This document shows positions 9,338-19,743 of a stretch of DNA of 64,000 nucleotides, in pieces. Location of the stretch: contig CP026600.1 in assembly GCA_003288255.1 (NCBI GenBank), positions 1,674,001-1,738,000 on the forward strand, in the 5' to 3' direction. Under the pieces are notes generated by a model that saw nothing but the letters and a program-made list of their open reading frames with translations, was not told the DNA's origin and did no database searches. The DNA comes from Clostridiaceae bacterium 14S0207. GTDB lineage: Bacteria > Bacillota > Clostridia > Clostridiales > Clostridiaceae. Both the position numbers and the translations under genes were made by a program. Position 1 is the stretch's first letter; every line of letters begins with the position of its first letter.

Positions 9338-10658
9338 TCTTATCATTCCTCTCTCTGAATATAAATTTAATTCCTGTACCTTTAAAATCAAATCCGTCTC
9401 TTAATTGATTTTCTAAATATCTTCTATAAGAGAAATGTACAAGCTCCGGATTATTTACAAAGAATACAAATGTAGGTGGTTTTACACCAACTTGAGTTAC
9501 ATAGAATATCTTTAATCTTCTACCACAAATTACTGGTGGCTCTTTCATCATAAGCGCTCTATTTATTACATCATTTAAAAGACCTGTTTGAACTCTAAAT
9601 GAATAGCTCTCATAACATTCTTTTACTTTTTGTAACACTCTATTTACTCTTTGACCAGTTTTAGCTGATATAAATAGGTACTCTGCATAGTTCATAAAGT
9701 TTAATCCTTGTTTTAATTGTTTTGTGTATATATCTAAGGTCTTATTATCTTTTTCAACTAAATCCCATTTATTTACTACAACTAAAATAGCTTTATTTTG
9801 TTCATGAGCAAATCCAATGATTTTTTCATCTTGATCTGTTAGTCCTTCTTCTGCATCTATAACTAATATACAAACATCAGCTCTCTCAACAGAAGCTAAA
9901 CTTCTGATTACACTATATCTTTCTATCTCTTCTTTTACTTTACTCTTTCTTCTAATACCAGCTGTATCTATTAAGACAAATTTTCCTTCTTCTGTTTCAA
10001 CATAGCTATCAACAGCATCACGAGTAGTTCCTGGTATATTACTTACTATATTTCTGTCTTGGCCTAAAATTCTATTTATTAAAGAAGATTTTCCTACATT
10101 AGGCTTTCCTATAACAGCAATCTTAACAATATCCTCTTCTTCCTCTTCTAAAGCTTCTATAGCTTCAAAATGTGAAACTACTTCATCAAGCATATCTCCT
10201 AAACCTAGTGCCTGATTAGCTGAAATTGGTATAGGCTCACCTAAACCTAAATTATAAAATTCATACATACTATCTTCTAACTCTACTCTATCAACCTTAT
10301 TAACAACTAAAACTATAGGTTTTTTACTTTTTCTAAGCATTTGTGCAACTTCATTATCTGAATCTGTTAGACCTTGCTTTCCATCAACTAGGAACATTAT
10401 AACATCTGCTGTTTCTATAGCCATTTCAGCCTGTCTTCTCATTTGTGAGAAAATTATATCCTCTGATTTAGGTTCTATACCACCTGTATCAATCATTGTA
10501 AATTTGTGATTTAACCACTCTGATTCTGCATAAATTCTGTCTCTTGTAACTCCTGGTGTATCTTCTACTATAGCTATTCTTTTTCCTGCTAATTTATTAA
10601 ATAATGTAGATTTACCTACATTAGGTCTTCCTACAATAGCAACGATAGGTTTTGCCAT
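9330..10658 (-). CDS. der: Ribosome biogenesis GTPase Der (EngA)
   Basis: Der is a double-GTPase needed for maturation of the large ribosomal subunit. Two G domains are visible: [11 protein letters not shown] at about 9-19 with VVNKVD, and [11 protein letters not shown] at about 183-193 with VVNKWD. The KH-like C-terminal domain follows ([27 protein letters not shown]). The length of 442 aa is typical. It begins 2 bp after the DUF512 gene and overlaps gpsA. Confidence 0.97.
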   Translation of the reverse strand: MAKPIVAIVGRPNVGKSTLFNKLAGKRIAIVEDTPGVTRDRIYAESEWLNHKFTMIDTGGIEPKSEDIIFSQMRRQAEMAIETADVIMFLVDGKQGLTDSDNEVAQMLRKSKKPIVLVVNKVDRVELEDSMYEFYNLGLGEPIPISANQALGLGDMLDEVVSHFEAIEALEEEEEDIVKIAVIGKPNVGKSSLINRILGQDRNIVSNIPGTTRDAVDSYVETEEGKFVLIDTAGIRRKSKVKEEIERYSVIRSLASVERADVCILVIDAEEGLTDQDEKIIGFAHEQNKAILVVVNKWDLVEKDNKTLDIYTKQLKQGLNFMNYAEYLFISAKTGQRVNRVLQKVKECYESYSFRVQTGLLNDVINRALMMKEPPVICGRRLKIFYVTQVGVKPPTFVFFVNNPELVHFSYRRYLENQLRDGFDFKGTGIKFIFRERNDKND

Positions 10659-10660
10659 AT

Positions 10661-11995
10661 TTATTCCTCCTCACTATATTCATTAATTATATTAATTAAA
10701 TCTTCTCCTGTATAATCACATAAAATTATCTTTCTATTAAGTTCTTTTTGTAAGTCCTCAATAGTATAATCATCTAAGAGAATTTGTTTATTATCATCAC
10801 TAAGTTCGTAGCCTTTTCTAATTACATTATTAGGCAAAATTATATTATCCCCAATTTCTCCTTTTTTAAGCTGTTCCATAATATCTTTCCCTGTTAATAA
10901 TCCTGCTACCGTAATAGTTTCTCCAAAAAAATAATTTATAATTTTTTTAACTTCAATTTTTATATTAGGATTTCTATCCTTAATACTCTTACATATGTTA
11001 TTAATTTCATTATAAGCGGAAACTCCAGTTACTACAGTAAAGCTTCCTTTTTTGTTTAGATTTAAATTATCTAAACTATTATGTATATTATGTCTAAGAA
11101 TTCTTATCATACCAATTCCATCTTCTAATTGTCCAAATCCATTATAGAAATCATAATTTGGTACCTCTTCACCTGCCAAAACATAAAACTCATCAGAAAG
11201 TCTAACAAAAGGAGTTTGTATTTCCTTCATAAATTTTTCTTGCATAGGCTTTAAATCTTCAATTTCTTTCTTAGCACTTTCTTTTGTATAAGTTTTAAGT
11301 TCAAACAATCCTTCTCTAAACTTAGTAACCCCTACTGGAACTGCTGCTATATCATTCACATAAGGATATAACTTATATAAATCATTAATTGTTCTATAAA
11401 ACTCTTCTCCATTATTAATTCCAGGACAAAGCACTAATTGACAATTCATAATTATTCCTGCTTCTGCAAATCTCTTCATATGATCATAAGCTTTACCTGC
11501 AAATCTATTATTCAACATCTTTTTTCTTAATTCGGGATTTGTAGTATGTATAGATATATTAATAGGACTAATTTTATATTTTATGATTCTTTCTATGTCT
11601 TCCTCTTTCATATTGGTAAGAGTAACAAAATTACCTTGTAAAAAAGATAATCTTGAATCATCATCTTTGAAATATAGGGTTTTTCTCATTCCTTTAGGCA
11701 TTTGATCTATAAAGCAAAAAATACATTTATTCATACAGCTTCTAGCGCCATCCATAATACTTTTCTGAAACTCAATACCTATTTCTTCATCATAATCTTT
11801 TTCAATTTCTATATCCCAAATCTCACCATTAGATTTTTCTATAGTAATAACTAGTTCTTCATCTGTAGTTAAAAATTTATAGTCTATAACATCTTTAATC
11901 TCTGTATCGTCTATACTAATAAGAAAATCTCCGGCTTCTATTCCTACTTCCTCAGCAATACTATTAGGTTTAACTTTGCTTATAAGATTTTTCAT
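10661..11995 (-). CDS. DUF512 family Fe-S protein with PDZ and radical-SAM-like domains
   Basis: A 444-aa protein of unestablished function. The N-terminus ([19 protein letters not shown]) is PDZ-like. [17 protein letters not shown] motif follows at about 86-101; its CxxxCxxC spacing is that of radical SAM 4Fe-4S clusters. The DUF512 domain occupies the C-terminal half. It is conserved beside der in clostridia, which suggests a basic cellular role, but the substrate is unknown. Confidence 0.85.
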   Translation of the reverse strand: MKNLISKVKPNSIAEEVGIEAGDFLISIDDTEIKDVIDYKFLTTDEELVITIEKSNGEIWDIEIEKDYDEEIGIEFQKSIMDGARSCMNKCIFCFIDQMPKGMRKTLYFKDDDSRLSFLQGNFVTLTNMKEEDIERIIKYKISPINISIHTTNPELRKKMLNNRFAGKAYDHMKRFAEAGIIMNCQLVLCPGINNGEEFYRTINDLYKLYPYVNDIAAVPVGVTKFREGLFELKTYTKESAKKEIEDLKPMQEKFMKEIQTPFVRLSDEFYVLAGEEVPNYDFYNGFGQLEDGIGMIRILRHNIHNSLDNLNLNKKGSFTVVTGVSAYNEINNICKSIKDRNPNIKIEVKKIINYFFGETITVAGLLTGKDIMEQLKKGEIGDNIILPNNVIRKGYELSDDNKQILLDDYTIEDLQKELNRKIILCDYTGEDLINIINEYSEEE

Positions 11996-12075
11996 TTAAA
12001 CCTCCTCTGATAAACAACATACATCACTTTATATTACCCTAATTCTCTTTTTTAGTCAATCTATTTACTTCAAAC

Positions 12076-12109
12076 CTAATAAAACCCTCCTTATATAGGA
12101 AGGTTTTCA
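12076..12109 (-). terminator. Terminator at the end of the pst operon
   Basis: AAAACCCTCCT and AGGAAGGTTTT form an 11-bp stem with one mismatch, immediately past the stop codon of the last pst-region gene. T-rich sequence follows on the minus strand. Confidence 0.7.
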
Positions 12110-12928
12110 TTAAGTTCCAACAGCAAAGTTTTCTATAGTTCTTTTTCCTTGAATGCTTTTAAGATAATTTATAAATTCTTGAGATTCTTTTTTATATTTT
12201 TTATCATAGATAACATTTAAATTATATGTTAAAGGATAAGTTAGTGTCTTAATACTATCCTTTGAAAAATGAACTCCATTAAGTTTTAACGTTTTTATTC
12301 CATTACTTTTTCCATATTGCAAATTAGTATATCCGATATATCCTTCTTGTTTTACCTTACTTATCATCTCATCCATTGTATTAACAACTTCTACTTTGGA
12401 ATCATACATAATTTTAGAAGGAAACTCCATAACCTGCTTATTAAATTTTTTTCTTAAAGTGTTATTATCATCGAACATTACAAATTTTATTATATTTTCT
12501 TTATTAGGATTATCTTCAAATCTATTTACTTTACCACTATATATATCTCTTAAATTTTCAAAATTTATATTTTCTAATTTAGAACCTGCACTTGTAATAA
12601 TTCCTATACCATCTTTCCCTATAGTTTCTATTGCAATATTTTCTGTCTGTCTTTCTTCAAAACCTATAAAAACACATGCTTCTTTCCCTTTTTTTAATAT
12701 AGAATCCACTTCGGCTTCATCTATAGTTTTTATTTCTATTTTATATTTACTATTTAGATTTACATCTTTAACTATACTATCAGCCATTGGTTTTATTACA
12801 TTACTACAATAAAGAATGAGACTATTATTTTCTTCATTTTTAGCATTATTAAATTTTAAAGGTAATGTGGAACATGCTGCAAAAAATAGACAGCTTATAA
12901 TACAAAAAAAAGCCAAGAATTTTTTCAT
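12110..12928 (-). CDS. PstS-like phosphate-binding lipoprotein
   Basis: The 272-aa product starts with a lipoprotein signal peptide, MKKFLAFFCIISCLFFAAC, with Cys 19 as the likely lipidated residue. The rest has the layout of the PstS-like family (periplasmic-binding-protein type 2 fold): IGIITSAGSKLENINFENLRDIYSGKVNRFED resembles the IFTGKITNW region of PstS. It follows phoU after about 55 bp. It is more diverged than pstS at 16243 and could bind phosphate with other affinity or act as a sensor. Confidence 0.75.
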   Translation of the reverse strand: MKKFLAFFCIISCLFFAACSTLPLKFNNAKNEENNSLILYCSNVIKPMADSIVKDVNLNSKYKIEIKTIDEAEVDSILKKGKEACVFIGFEERQTENIAIETIGKDGIGIITSAGSKLENINFENLRDIYSGKVNRFEDNPNKENIIKFVMFDDNNTLRKKFNKQVMEFPSKIMYDSKVEVVNTMDEMISKVKQEGYIGYTNLQYGKSNGIKTLKLNGVHFSKDSIKTLTYPLTYNLNVIYDKKYKKESQEFINYLKSIQGKRTIENFAVGT

Positions 12929-12982
12929 TTAAATCCCTCGAATCTTTTAATGTTTTTCTTAGTTTTTCTCATATTATTTTTT

Positions 12983-13648
12983 TTATTCATTTAAATCAAC
13001 TTTTTCACCTGTAACTAGATATATAGTCCATTCACATATATTAGTTATATGATCTCCTATTCTTTCTAAATATTTATAGGCTAAAAGTATTCTGTATATA
13101 GTATCTATATCTTTACTTTTTTCATTTATGGAATCTATAATTTTGGTAAACGCAAGACCATACAATCTATCCACTTCATCATCCATTGCACATACTTCAT
13201 ATGCCTTTTTTACATTGCCCTCAACATAAGAATCCAATGATTCTCTGAACATATTTAATATAATTTCTACTATGTCGTTTATCAAAACTAGTTCTTGTTC
13301 CATATTACTATTTTTAATTTTTATAGTCATTTTACTAATATTCACTGCATGATCTGCTATTCTTTCTAGGTCAGTTACTATTTTAGTTGAAGTAAAAATA
13401 TTTCTAAGATCTCCTGCTAATGGTTGTTGAGTTGCTATAAGTTTTATTGCTTTATCTTCTATATCTTTTTCAAAATCATCTATTTCATCATCTTTTTTAA
13501 TTATTTCCTCGGCCATAATAGAATCTTTATTTAAAACAGATTTAACAGCATTATATAATTGTTTTTCTACCATTGACCCCATTCTTATTATATCGTTGTG
13601 AAGTTCTTCCATAGAACTTTCAAAGCTTACTCTAACCATTTCATTCAT
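12983..13648 (-). CDS. phoU: Phosphate transport regulator PhoU
   Basis: PhoU links the Pst transporter to PhoR and damps phosphate signalling. The 221-aa protein has two three-helix repeats, each with a metal-binding motif: DLERIADHAVNISKM at about 113-127 and YLERIGDHITNICEW in the second half. The start may be the ATG at 13648 or the one at 13639 (MVRVSFE), which is better spaced from the ribosome site. It directly follows pstB. Confidence 0.95.
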   Translation of the reverse strand: MNEMVRVSFESSMEELHNDIIRMGSMVEKQLYNAVKSVLNKDSIMAEEIIKKDDEIDDFEKDIEDKAIKLIATQQPLAGDLRNIFTSTKIVTDLERIADHAVNISKMTIKIKNSNMEQELVLINDIVEIILNMFRESLDSYVEGNVKKAYEVCAMDDEVDRLYGLAFTKIIDSINEKSKDIDTIYRILLAYKYLERIGDHITNICEWTIYLVTGEKVDLNE

Positions 13649-13671
13649 CTCTCTTTCTTAGTACTTATAAT

Positions 13672-14421
13672 CTATCCAAATCTTCCTGTTATATAATCCT
13701 CTGTCCTTTTATCTTTGGGATTATAAAATATTTCATTAGTCTCTCCAAATTCAATAATTTCACCATTTAAGAAAAATGCAGTTTTATCCGAAATTCTTCC
13801 TGCTTGCTGCATATTATGAGTTACAATTACCACTGTATAATTCTTCTTAAGCGTTTCCATTAATTCCTCGACTTTTAAAGTTGAAATAGGGTCCAATGCT
13901 GAAGTAGGTTCATCCATTAATATAATTTCGGGTTTAACAGCCAATGTTCTAGCTATACAAAGTCTTTGCTGTTGTCCCCCTGACATACCTAAAGCACTTT
14001 TATTTAATCTATCTTTTACCTCTTCCCAAATAGAAGCACCTTTTAAGCTTTGTTCCACTATTTCATCTAGAATCTTCTTATTCTTAATTCCATGTATCCT
14101 TGGTCCATAAGCTACATTATCATATATACTCATAGGAAACGGATTGGCCTTTTGGAATACCATACCCACTCTTTTTCTTAAATCTATTATATTGTAACTT
14201 TCCGAATAAATATTTTTATCTTCAAAAATTACCTCTCCTTTAATCTTTACACTATCTATTAAATCATTCATTCGATTTAAACATCTTAAAAAAGTTGACT
14301 TTCCACAACCAGAAGGTCCTATTAATGCTGTAACTTTATTTTTATCTATCTCTATATTTATATTCTTTAAAGCATGATTACTTCCGTAATAAAGATTTAA
14401 ATCTTTCGATACAATTATCAT
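13672..14421 (-). CDS. pstB: Phosphate ABC transporter ATP-binding protein
   Basis: This ATPase drives high-affinity phosphate uptake. Walker [10 protein letters not shown] lies near residue 36. The signature [16 protein letters not shown] and Walker [15 protein letters not shown] follow, then [10 protein letters not shown]. The start MIIVSKDLN at 14421 matches the family N-terminus and gives 249 aa. The longer frame would overlap pstA and adds a non-homologous stretch. Confidence 0.97.
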   Translation of the reverse strand: MIIVSKDLNLYYGSNHALKNINIEIDKNKVTALIGPSGCGKSTFLRCLNRMNDLIDSVKIKGEVIFEDKNIYSESYNIIDLRKRVGMVFQKANPFPMSIYDNVAYGPRIHGIKNKKILDEIVEQSLKGASIWEEVKDRLNKSALGMSGGQQQRLCIARTLAVKPEIILMDEPTSALDPISTLKVEELMETLKKNYTVVIVTHNMQQAGRISDKTAFFLNGEIIEFGETNEIFYNPKDKRTEDYITGRFG

Positions 14422-14440
14422 ATACTTATTCTTCTCCTTT

Positions 14441-15328
14441 CTAGTGCCCTTCATATGATCTGCTCATTTTCTTTCCTATTAACTTAGCTATTATATTAAA
14501 AACTATAACCATAACTATTAAAACAGCAGCCGCCCCACTAGCTATCTTTCCACTATTGGACATCATTCCTTCTGAATTAGTTTTCCATATGAATACCGAT
14601 AAAGTTTCCGCAGGTCTAAAAATATTTAATGCTCCATTTTTAGAAAATAATTCTGTTACCTTAAAGCTTATATTCGGCGCGCTCATACCTGCAGTATATA
14701 ATAAAGCCGCTGCCTCTCCAAATATTCTGCCAGCCGCTAATATAATAGCTGTTAAAATTTGTGGAATAGCCCTTGGAAGAATTACCTTTTTTATAGTTTG
14801 CCATTTTGTAGCCCCTAATGCCAAACTTCCTTCCTCTACACCTTTTGATGAGATGCTAATAGCATCTTCACTTACCCTTACTAAAGATGGTAAATTTAAT
14901 ATACTCAGCACTAATGCTCCTGAAAATAATGTAAATCCCCATCCTGTTTTATTTACAAATACTAAAAGTCCAAATAATCCAACTACTATAGAAGGAAGGG
15001 ATGCCATAGCTTCAATTGAAATTCTAAGAATTTTTATAAACAAACCTTTCTTAGCATACTTTGCTAAATAGATTCCTCCTCCTATACCTAAAGGCACAGA
15101 AATTAATAAAGATAAAATTAGTATATATATCGAATTAAATAATTGTATTCCTACTCCTCCTTTACCATCAACGGTAAAAAGAGATGTTCCAAATAAAAAT
15201 TTAGGATTTAATCCATGTATTCCATTGATAATAATATATCCTATTAGAAAAGCAAGTAATATTAATACAAAAATACTTATGCAATATAAAAATCCTGTAA
15301 ATACTTTATCCTTAAACTCCCTATTCAT
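14441..15328 (-). CDS. pstA: Phosphate ABC transporter permease PstA
   Basis: A 295-aa inner-membrane permease with six predicted membrane segments. It carries the permease loop [30 protein letters not shown] characteristic of PstA. It starts one base after the pstC stop codon, so the two are coupled. Together with PstC it forms the membrane channel of the phosphate importer. Confidence 0.96.
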   Translation of the reverse strand: MNREFKDKVFTGFLYCISIFVLILLAFLIGYIIINGIHGLNPKFLFGTSLFTVDGKGGVGIQLFNSIYILILSLLISVPLGIGGGIYLAKYAKKGLFIKILRISIEAMASLPSIVVGLFGLLVFVNKTGWGFTLFSGALVLSILNLPSLVRVSEDAISISSKGVEEGSLALGATKWQTIKKVILPRAIPQILTAIILAAGRIFGEAAALLYTAGMSAPNISFKVTELFSKNGALNIFRPAETLSVFIWKTNSEGMMSNSGKIASGAAAVLIVMVIVFNIIAKLIGKKMSRSYEGH

Positions 15329-16219
15329 TTATTTTTCCCCCTTTTTTCCTATAAATTTAATAATCAATATAAATAAAAAGGAAATTAAAAGAAGTAATAA
15401 TGCTAAAGACCAAAGAGCATCATTCCACGGAGTACCATTTAAGGTATTTGCCATATCCATAGTCAAAACAGATGTTAAAGTAGTTGCTGGTTTTAATAAA
15501 CTATCCGGATACTTTAGAGTATTTCCTATAACCATTTGTACTGCTAAAGCTTCTCCAAAAGCTCTTGCTAATCCTAAAACTATACCTGTTAAAATTCCAG
15601 TTTTTCCTGCCGGAAGCAACACTTTAAATATTGTTTGACTTCTTGTTGCCCCCATTCCATAAGAAGCTTCCATATACTCTTTAGGAATATTTTTTAATGT
15701 GTCTAATGTAAGACTTGTTATTGTAGGTAGTATCATTATGCTTAATACAATAATACCTGCAAATAGACTAAATCCTATTCCTCCAAAAATATTTTTTATT
15801 AAGGGTACTAATAAGGTTACTCCAAGCCATCCGTATAAAACTGAAGGTATTCCAACAAATAATTCTATTGCAGGTCTTAAAATTTTTTTGCCAATGTTTG
15901 GTGATATATAGGTTATAAATAAAGCTAAACTTATACTAATAGGAGTACTTATTAGTATTGCTCCTAAAGATACTAAAGTAGATCCTAAAATAAACTTAGC
16001 ACTTCCAAAGGAAGGTATATCTCCTTCTGGAGACCAATGTCCCGAAAAAACGAATTCTTTTACAGATACACCATTGTTAATAAAACTTTTCACTCCCTTA
16101 CTAGCCAAAAATAAAATAATAGAAAAAGTTATTATAACTATAAATACTCCACAAAAAGTAGCATATATGTTTCCTAAATATTCATTTTTTAACTTATTAA
16201 AAAAATTCTTATTTTCCAT
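15329..16219 (-). CDS. pstC: Phosphate ABC transporter permease PstC
   Basis: A 296-aa permease. The N-terminal cytoplasmic segment is followed by six membrane spans, and the EAA-type loop reads EASYGMGATRSQTIFKVLLPAGKTGI. The region FSGHWSPEGDIPSFG is typical of PstC. The ATG at 16219 is the likely start, although a GTG three codons upstream is possible. It lies 15-25 bp past pstS. Confidence 0.95.
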   Translation of the reverse strand: MENKNFFNKLKNEYLGNIYATFCGVFIVIITFSIILFLASKGVKSFINNGVSVKEFVFSGHWSPEGDIPSFGSAKFILGSTLVSLGAILISTPISISLALFITYISPNIGKKILRPAIELFVGIPSVLYGWLGVTLLVPLIKNIFGGIGFSLFAGIIVLSIMILPTITSLTLDTLKNIPKEYMEASYGMGATRSQTIFKVLLPAGKTGILTGIVLGLARAFGEALAVQMVIGNTLKYPDSLLKPATTLTSVLTMDMANTLNGTPWNDALWSLALLLLLISFLFILIIKFIGKKGEK

Positions 16220-16242
16220 TTTTAACACTGCCTATCTAAAAA

Positions 16243-17124
16243 TTATTTTAAATTTTTAACAGGAATATATCCCATTTTTTCAATAGTAGAACTATTTTCT
16301 TCACCGATGGTATAATCTATAAAATCTTTTACTACTCTCTTTCCTTCACCCTTTGTATACATGTGTTCATATGACCAAAAATCATACTTATGTTCTATAA
16401 TATTTTCAATTGTTGGTTCTACTTTATCTATTTTCAATAAATTAATATCTTTTTTAACCTCTTCTGTTATATAAGGTAAAGCTAAATAACTTATTGCCCC
16501 TTTTGTACTTTGAAGAGCCGTCTTTACAGCACCACTAGAATCTTGAGTTATTCCCAAACTTTCTTGTTCTTTTTTGCCTTCCATAATTTTATCCAAAAAA
16601 GCTGCCCTAGTTCCTGAAGAAGAACTTCTATTAATTACACTTATTTCTTTATCTTCTCCTCCAACTTGTTTCCAGTTAGTTATTTCTCCAATAAAAATTT
16701 TTTGAATCTGCTCTTTTGTTAGAGAATTGACCTTTACATCTTTACTAACCACCATTGCAAATCCAATTCCACATACCTTGTTATCTATTAATTCTGCTAA
16801 CTTTGTTTTATCTTTTAATTTCTTTTCTGCTAACACATCGGAATTCCCTATATCCGCTGTTCCTTCAGATACTTGATTTATACCAGCTCCACTTCCACCA
16901 CCTTGTACATTAATTGTAACTTGAGGATTTTTAATTTTAAAATTCTTGGCTGTTTCTTCTACTAAAGGTTGTAAAGCTGAAGATCCAATGGCTGTAATAG
17001 TCTGAGCATTATTATTTTCTTTTTGTGCTTTAGTTGTTTCTGAACTTCCACATCCTACAAATGTCCCTATTATCAGTGTACTTGCTATTAATAAACTTAT
17101 TATTTTAGTAAAACTGTTTTTCAT
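16243..17124 (-). CDS. pstS: Phosphate-binding lipoprotein PstS
   Basis: The 293-aa protein is the extracellular phosphate receptor of the Pst importer. A lipoprotein signal peptide ends at GTFVGC (about residue 25). The phosphate-binding signatures follow: AIGSSALQPLVEE, GGGSGAGINQVSEGTADIGNSD and VINRSSSSGTRAAFLD. It is the first gene of pstSCAB-phoU and lies behind a PHO-box-like array. Confidence 0.97.
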   Translation of the reverse strand: MKNSFTKIISLLIASTLIIGTFVGCGSSETTKAQKENNNAQTITAIGSSALQPLVEETAKNFKIKNPQVTINVQGGGSGAGINQVSEGTADIGNSDVLAEKKLKDKTKLAELIDNKVCGIGFAMVVSKDVKVNSLTKEQIQKIFIGEITNWKQVGGEDKEISVINRSSSSGTRAAFLDKIMEGKKEQESLGITQDSSGAVKTALQSTKGAISYLALPYITEEVKKDINLLKIDKVEPTIENIIEHKYDFWSYEHMYTKGEGKRVVKDFIDYTIGEENSSTIEKMGYIPVKNLK

Positions 17125-17176
17125 ATTTTATACCTCCAAAATTAATTTACTTTTATCCTTTAGCATTTTAATCTTT

Positions 17177-17247
17177 AATATAAATATACTAATTTAAAGT
17201 TAAATCCAAATTACTTAAAAGTTAAGTTAAGTTTTTTACATGTTAAT
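17177..17247 (-). promoter_or_regulatory. pstS promoter with PHO-box-like repeat array
   Basis: On the minus strand, TTAAC-type half-sites lie at 17199-17203, 17221-17225, 17226-17230 and 17242-17246, with weaker copies at 17210 and 17231. Most are 10-11 bp apart, like PhoP boxes in B. subtilis (TTAACA-type repeats, about 11-bp period). A -10-like TATATT at 17177-17182 lies about 17 bp downstream of the nearest box, so PhoP could act in place of a -35 contact. Confidence 0.55.
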
Positions 17248-17257
17248 TAAATTTTAC

Positions 17258-17306
17258 AAAAAATAAACCTAAAGATTATCTTAAAATAATCTTTAGGTTT
17301 ATGTTT
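17258..17306 (-). terminator. Terminator after phoR
   Basis: AAACCTAAAGATTAT pairs with ATAATCTTTAGGTTT around a short loop, with A/T tracts on both sides. It ends phoPR and leaves pstS under its own promoter. Confidence 0.82.
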
Positions 17307-17323
17307 CCTTTAATTTATAAATT

Positions 17324-19015
17324 TTATCCCTCTTCATATGGAATCTTTACTATAAATGAACTTCCCTTACCTAGTTCACTTTCCACAAAAATTTCACCAT
17401 TAAATAAGATGATTATATGTTTTACTATTGCAAGTCCTAATCCTGTTCCACCGTTGGCTCTTGATCTTGCTTTATCCACTCTATAAAATCTTTCGAACAA
17501 TCTTGATATTTCAGATTTTGGAATTCCCACGCCATTGTCTTTTACTGTTATAGTAAAGTACTTATCATAACTTTTACAAAGTATTTTAACATACCCTCCT
17601 AAGTGATTATATTTAACTGCATTATCAATCAAGTTAATAAGCATTTGCTTAAATTTATCACCATCACCTAATATGTTATCTATCTTATCTCCTTCTAAAG
17701 TTAATTTTATTTTTTTAGACTCCGCCTGACTTTTTATTAATAAAAATACATCATTTATAAGATCATCTACATTAATATATTCTTTTTTAATTTCTTTTTT
17801 ATTTTCAATATGAGAAAGTATTAATATATCATTAATAAGCCTAGTTAATCTTTCTGCTTCATTATTTATTATGTCTAAAAATTTTTCTCTATATTTTACA
17901 TCATCCACTTCTTTTAATGTCTCAGCAAAACCTTTTATAGAAGTAAGAGGTGTTTTAAGTTCATGGGATACATTTGCAACAAATTGAGATCTCATATTTT
18001 CAAGTTTTTTAATATCAGTAATATCCTGAACTACAGCTACCTTTCCTATATGTTCATTTCTATTTATTATATCTGTAGTCTTTATCCTAAGATCTCTTTC
18101 TTGAGGCCACATTATCTTAAATTCTTTATATTCATTATCATTATTTAAAAGAATTTTTTCCAACTCATAATCTTTAATATTATTTAAAAGAGATTTACCC
18201 ATAATATCTTCATCAATTCCAAAAATTCTTTCTGCATATGGGTTTATCATAATAACATTAAAATTCCTATCTACTGCAATAATTCCACTATCCATACATT
18301 TTAAAATAGCCTCTAATCTATTTTGATTATCCAATGCTTCATTTATTGTTTTTTGCAATTTATTAGCCATAGAATTAAAATTTTTACCTAAAGCACCTAA
18401 TTCATCAGCAGAAGTTATATTAACTCTTCTATTTAATTCTCCCTTAGCAATTCTATCAGTAGCAAAATCTAAATCTTTAATAGGCTTTACTATTATATAC
18501 GTTATCTTATTACAAATCCATAAAGTAAATATTAAAATAACTACAATAATAATTAAATAATAATTTAGAAATTTATTATTTAAAAGCGAAATACTATCCA
18601 TATAAATTGAACTTCTAATAATGTCCCCATTTTCTAACTTTGTAGCTAAATATAACATTTTTTTATTAGAAGAAACTGATTTTCTTAAACTTATTCCTTC
18701 TCCTTTTTCTTTTGCTCCCTTTATCTCATTTCTTTCATTATGATTTTCTAATTTTCCATCATTTAATTCTGTATCAAATAAAACTTTTCCTCTAGAATTA
18801 ATATAAGTTACCCTAATTTCTTTCTCTTTTATATGATCTTTTTTAAGCCCTTTATTTTCAGATAAAAACGATCTCATAAGATCATTATTTGCTCTCAGAT
18901 AATTAGTAACTAATTCTTCTTGTTTATACTCAAATACTTTAGATATTAAAAATATAACTATACCTACGACTATTGTAATAGACAAAAACATAGATATCAT
19001 TATCTTTTTTTTCAT
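17324..19015 (-). CDS. phoR: Sensor histidine kinase PhoR
   Basis: The 563-aa membrane kinase has an N-terminal membrane span (about 5-25), an extracellular region to about 150 and a second span near 155-175. HAMP and PAS domains follow. The H-box FVANVSHELKTPLTSIKG, N-box MLINLIDNAVKYN and G-boxes NGVGIP and GTGLGLAIVKHI are all present. It follows phoP by 2 bp and lies beside the pst operon, so it most likely senses phosphate limitation. The domain plan matches PhoR of B. subtilis. Confidence 0.92.
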   Translation of the reverse strand: MKKKIMISMFLSITIVVGIVIFLISKVFEYKQEELVTNYLRANNDLMRSFLSENKGLKKDHIKEKEIRVTYINSRGKVLFDTELNDGKLENHNERNEIKGAKEKGEGISLRKSVSSNKKMLYLATKLENGDIIRSSIYMDSISLLNNKFLNYYLIIIVVILIFTLWICNKITYIIVKPIKDLDFATDRIAKGELNRRVNITSADELGALGKNFNSMANKLQKTINEALDNQNRLEAILKCMDSGIIAVDRNFNVIMINPYAERIFGIDEDIMGKSLLNNIKDYELEKILLNNDNEYKEFKIMWPQERDLRIKTTDIINRNEHIGKVAVVQDITDIKKLENMRSQFVANVSHELKTPLTSIKGFAETLKEVDDVKYREKFLDIINNEAERLTRLINDILILSHIENKKEIKKEYINVDDLINDVFLLIKSQAESKKIKLTLEGDKIDNILGDGDKFKQMLINLIDNAVKYNHLGGYVKILCKSYDKYFTITVKDNGVGIPKSEISRLFERFYRVDKARSRANGGTGLGLAIVKHIIILFNGEIFVESELGKGSSFIVKIPYEEG

Positions 19016-19017
19016 CT

Positions 19018-19713
19018 CTAATCTCCTATACTAAATCTATACCCTATCCCTCTAACTGTTTGGATATATTTTGGATTTTTATCATCATCTTCAATCTTTT
19101 TTCTTAAATGTCTAATATGAACGTCTACTGTTCTAGTTTCTCCTATGTATTCATATCCCCAAATTTTATCCAATAAAAATTCTCTGGTCATGACCCTACC
19201 TTTATTTTTAATTAATATCTCTAAAAGTTCAAATTCTTTTAATGTTAAATCTATTTTTTTATTTTCTTTGCTTATTTCATGTTGTTCAAAATTTATAAGT
19301 ATATTTCCAAATCTATATGACTTATCTTCATTTTGCATTACTATTCTTCTTAAAATAGCTTTAACCCTAGCCATAAGTTCTCTTATTGAAAAAGGTTTTG
19401 TTATATAATCATCAGCCCCTAATTCCAACCCCAAAATTTTATCAAATTCCTCTCCTTTAGCTGTAATCATTATAATAGGAATATTACTTAAGCTAGAATC
19501 ATTTCTTATTTGCTTACAAACATCATATCCATCCATACCGGGTAACATTAAATCTAATAAAATTAAATCCGGAATTTCTTCTTTTGCAACTTTAATAGCA
19601 TCTAGACCATTCCCTACACAAAAAGCCTTATATCCATTTTTATCCAAATTAAATTTTATTAATTCTTGAATATGTTCCTCATCATCAACTATAAGAATTC
19701 GAGCATTTTTCAT
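19018..19713 (-). CDS. phoP: Phosphate response regulator PhoP (OmpR type)
   Basis: A 231-aa DNA-binding response regulator. The receiver domain shows the acidic pair VDDEE, the phospho-acceptor Asp in LILLDLMLPGMDG (about residue 54) and ITAKG and DDYITKPFS. The winged-helix domain has LTLKEFELLEILIKNKGRVMTRE and RTVDVHIRHLRKKIEDD. It is paired with phoR and lies upstream of pst, so PhoP is the obvious name. A general YycF-like role is less likely given the context. Confidence 0.93.
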   Translation of the reverse strand: MKNARILIVDDEEHIQELIKFNLDKNGYKAFCVGNGLDAIKVAKEEIPDLILLDLMLPGMDGYDVCKQIRNDSSLSNIPIIMITAKGEEFDKILGLELGADDYITKPFSIRELMARVKAILRRIVMQNEDKSYRFGNILINFEQHEISKENKKIDLTLKEFELLEILIKNKGRVMTREFLLDKIWGYEYIGETRTVDVHIRHLRKKIEDDDKNPKYIQTVRGIGYRFSIGD

Positions 19714-19743
19714 ACCTTACACTCCTTATTTTAAAATATAAAT

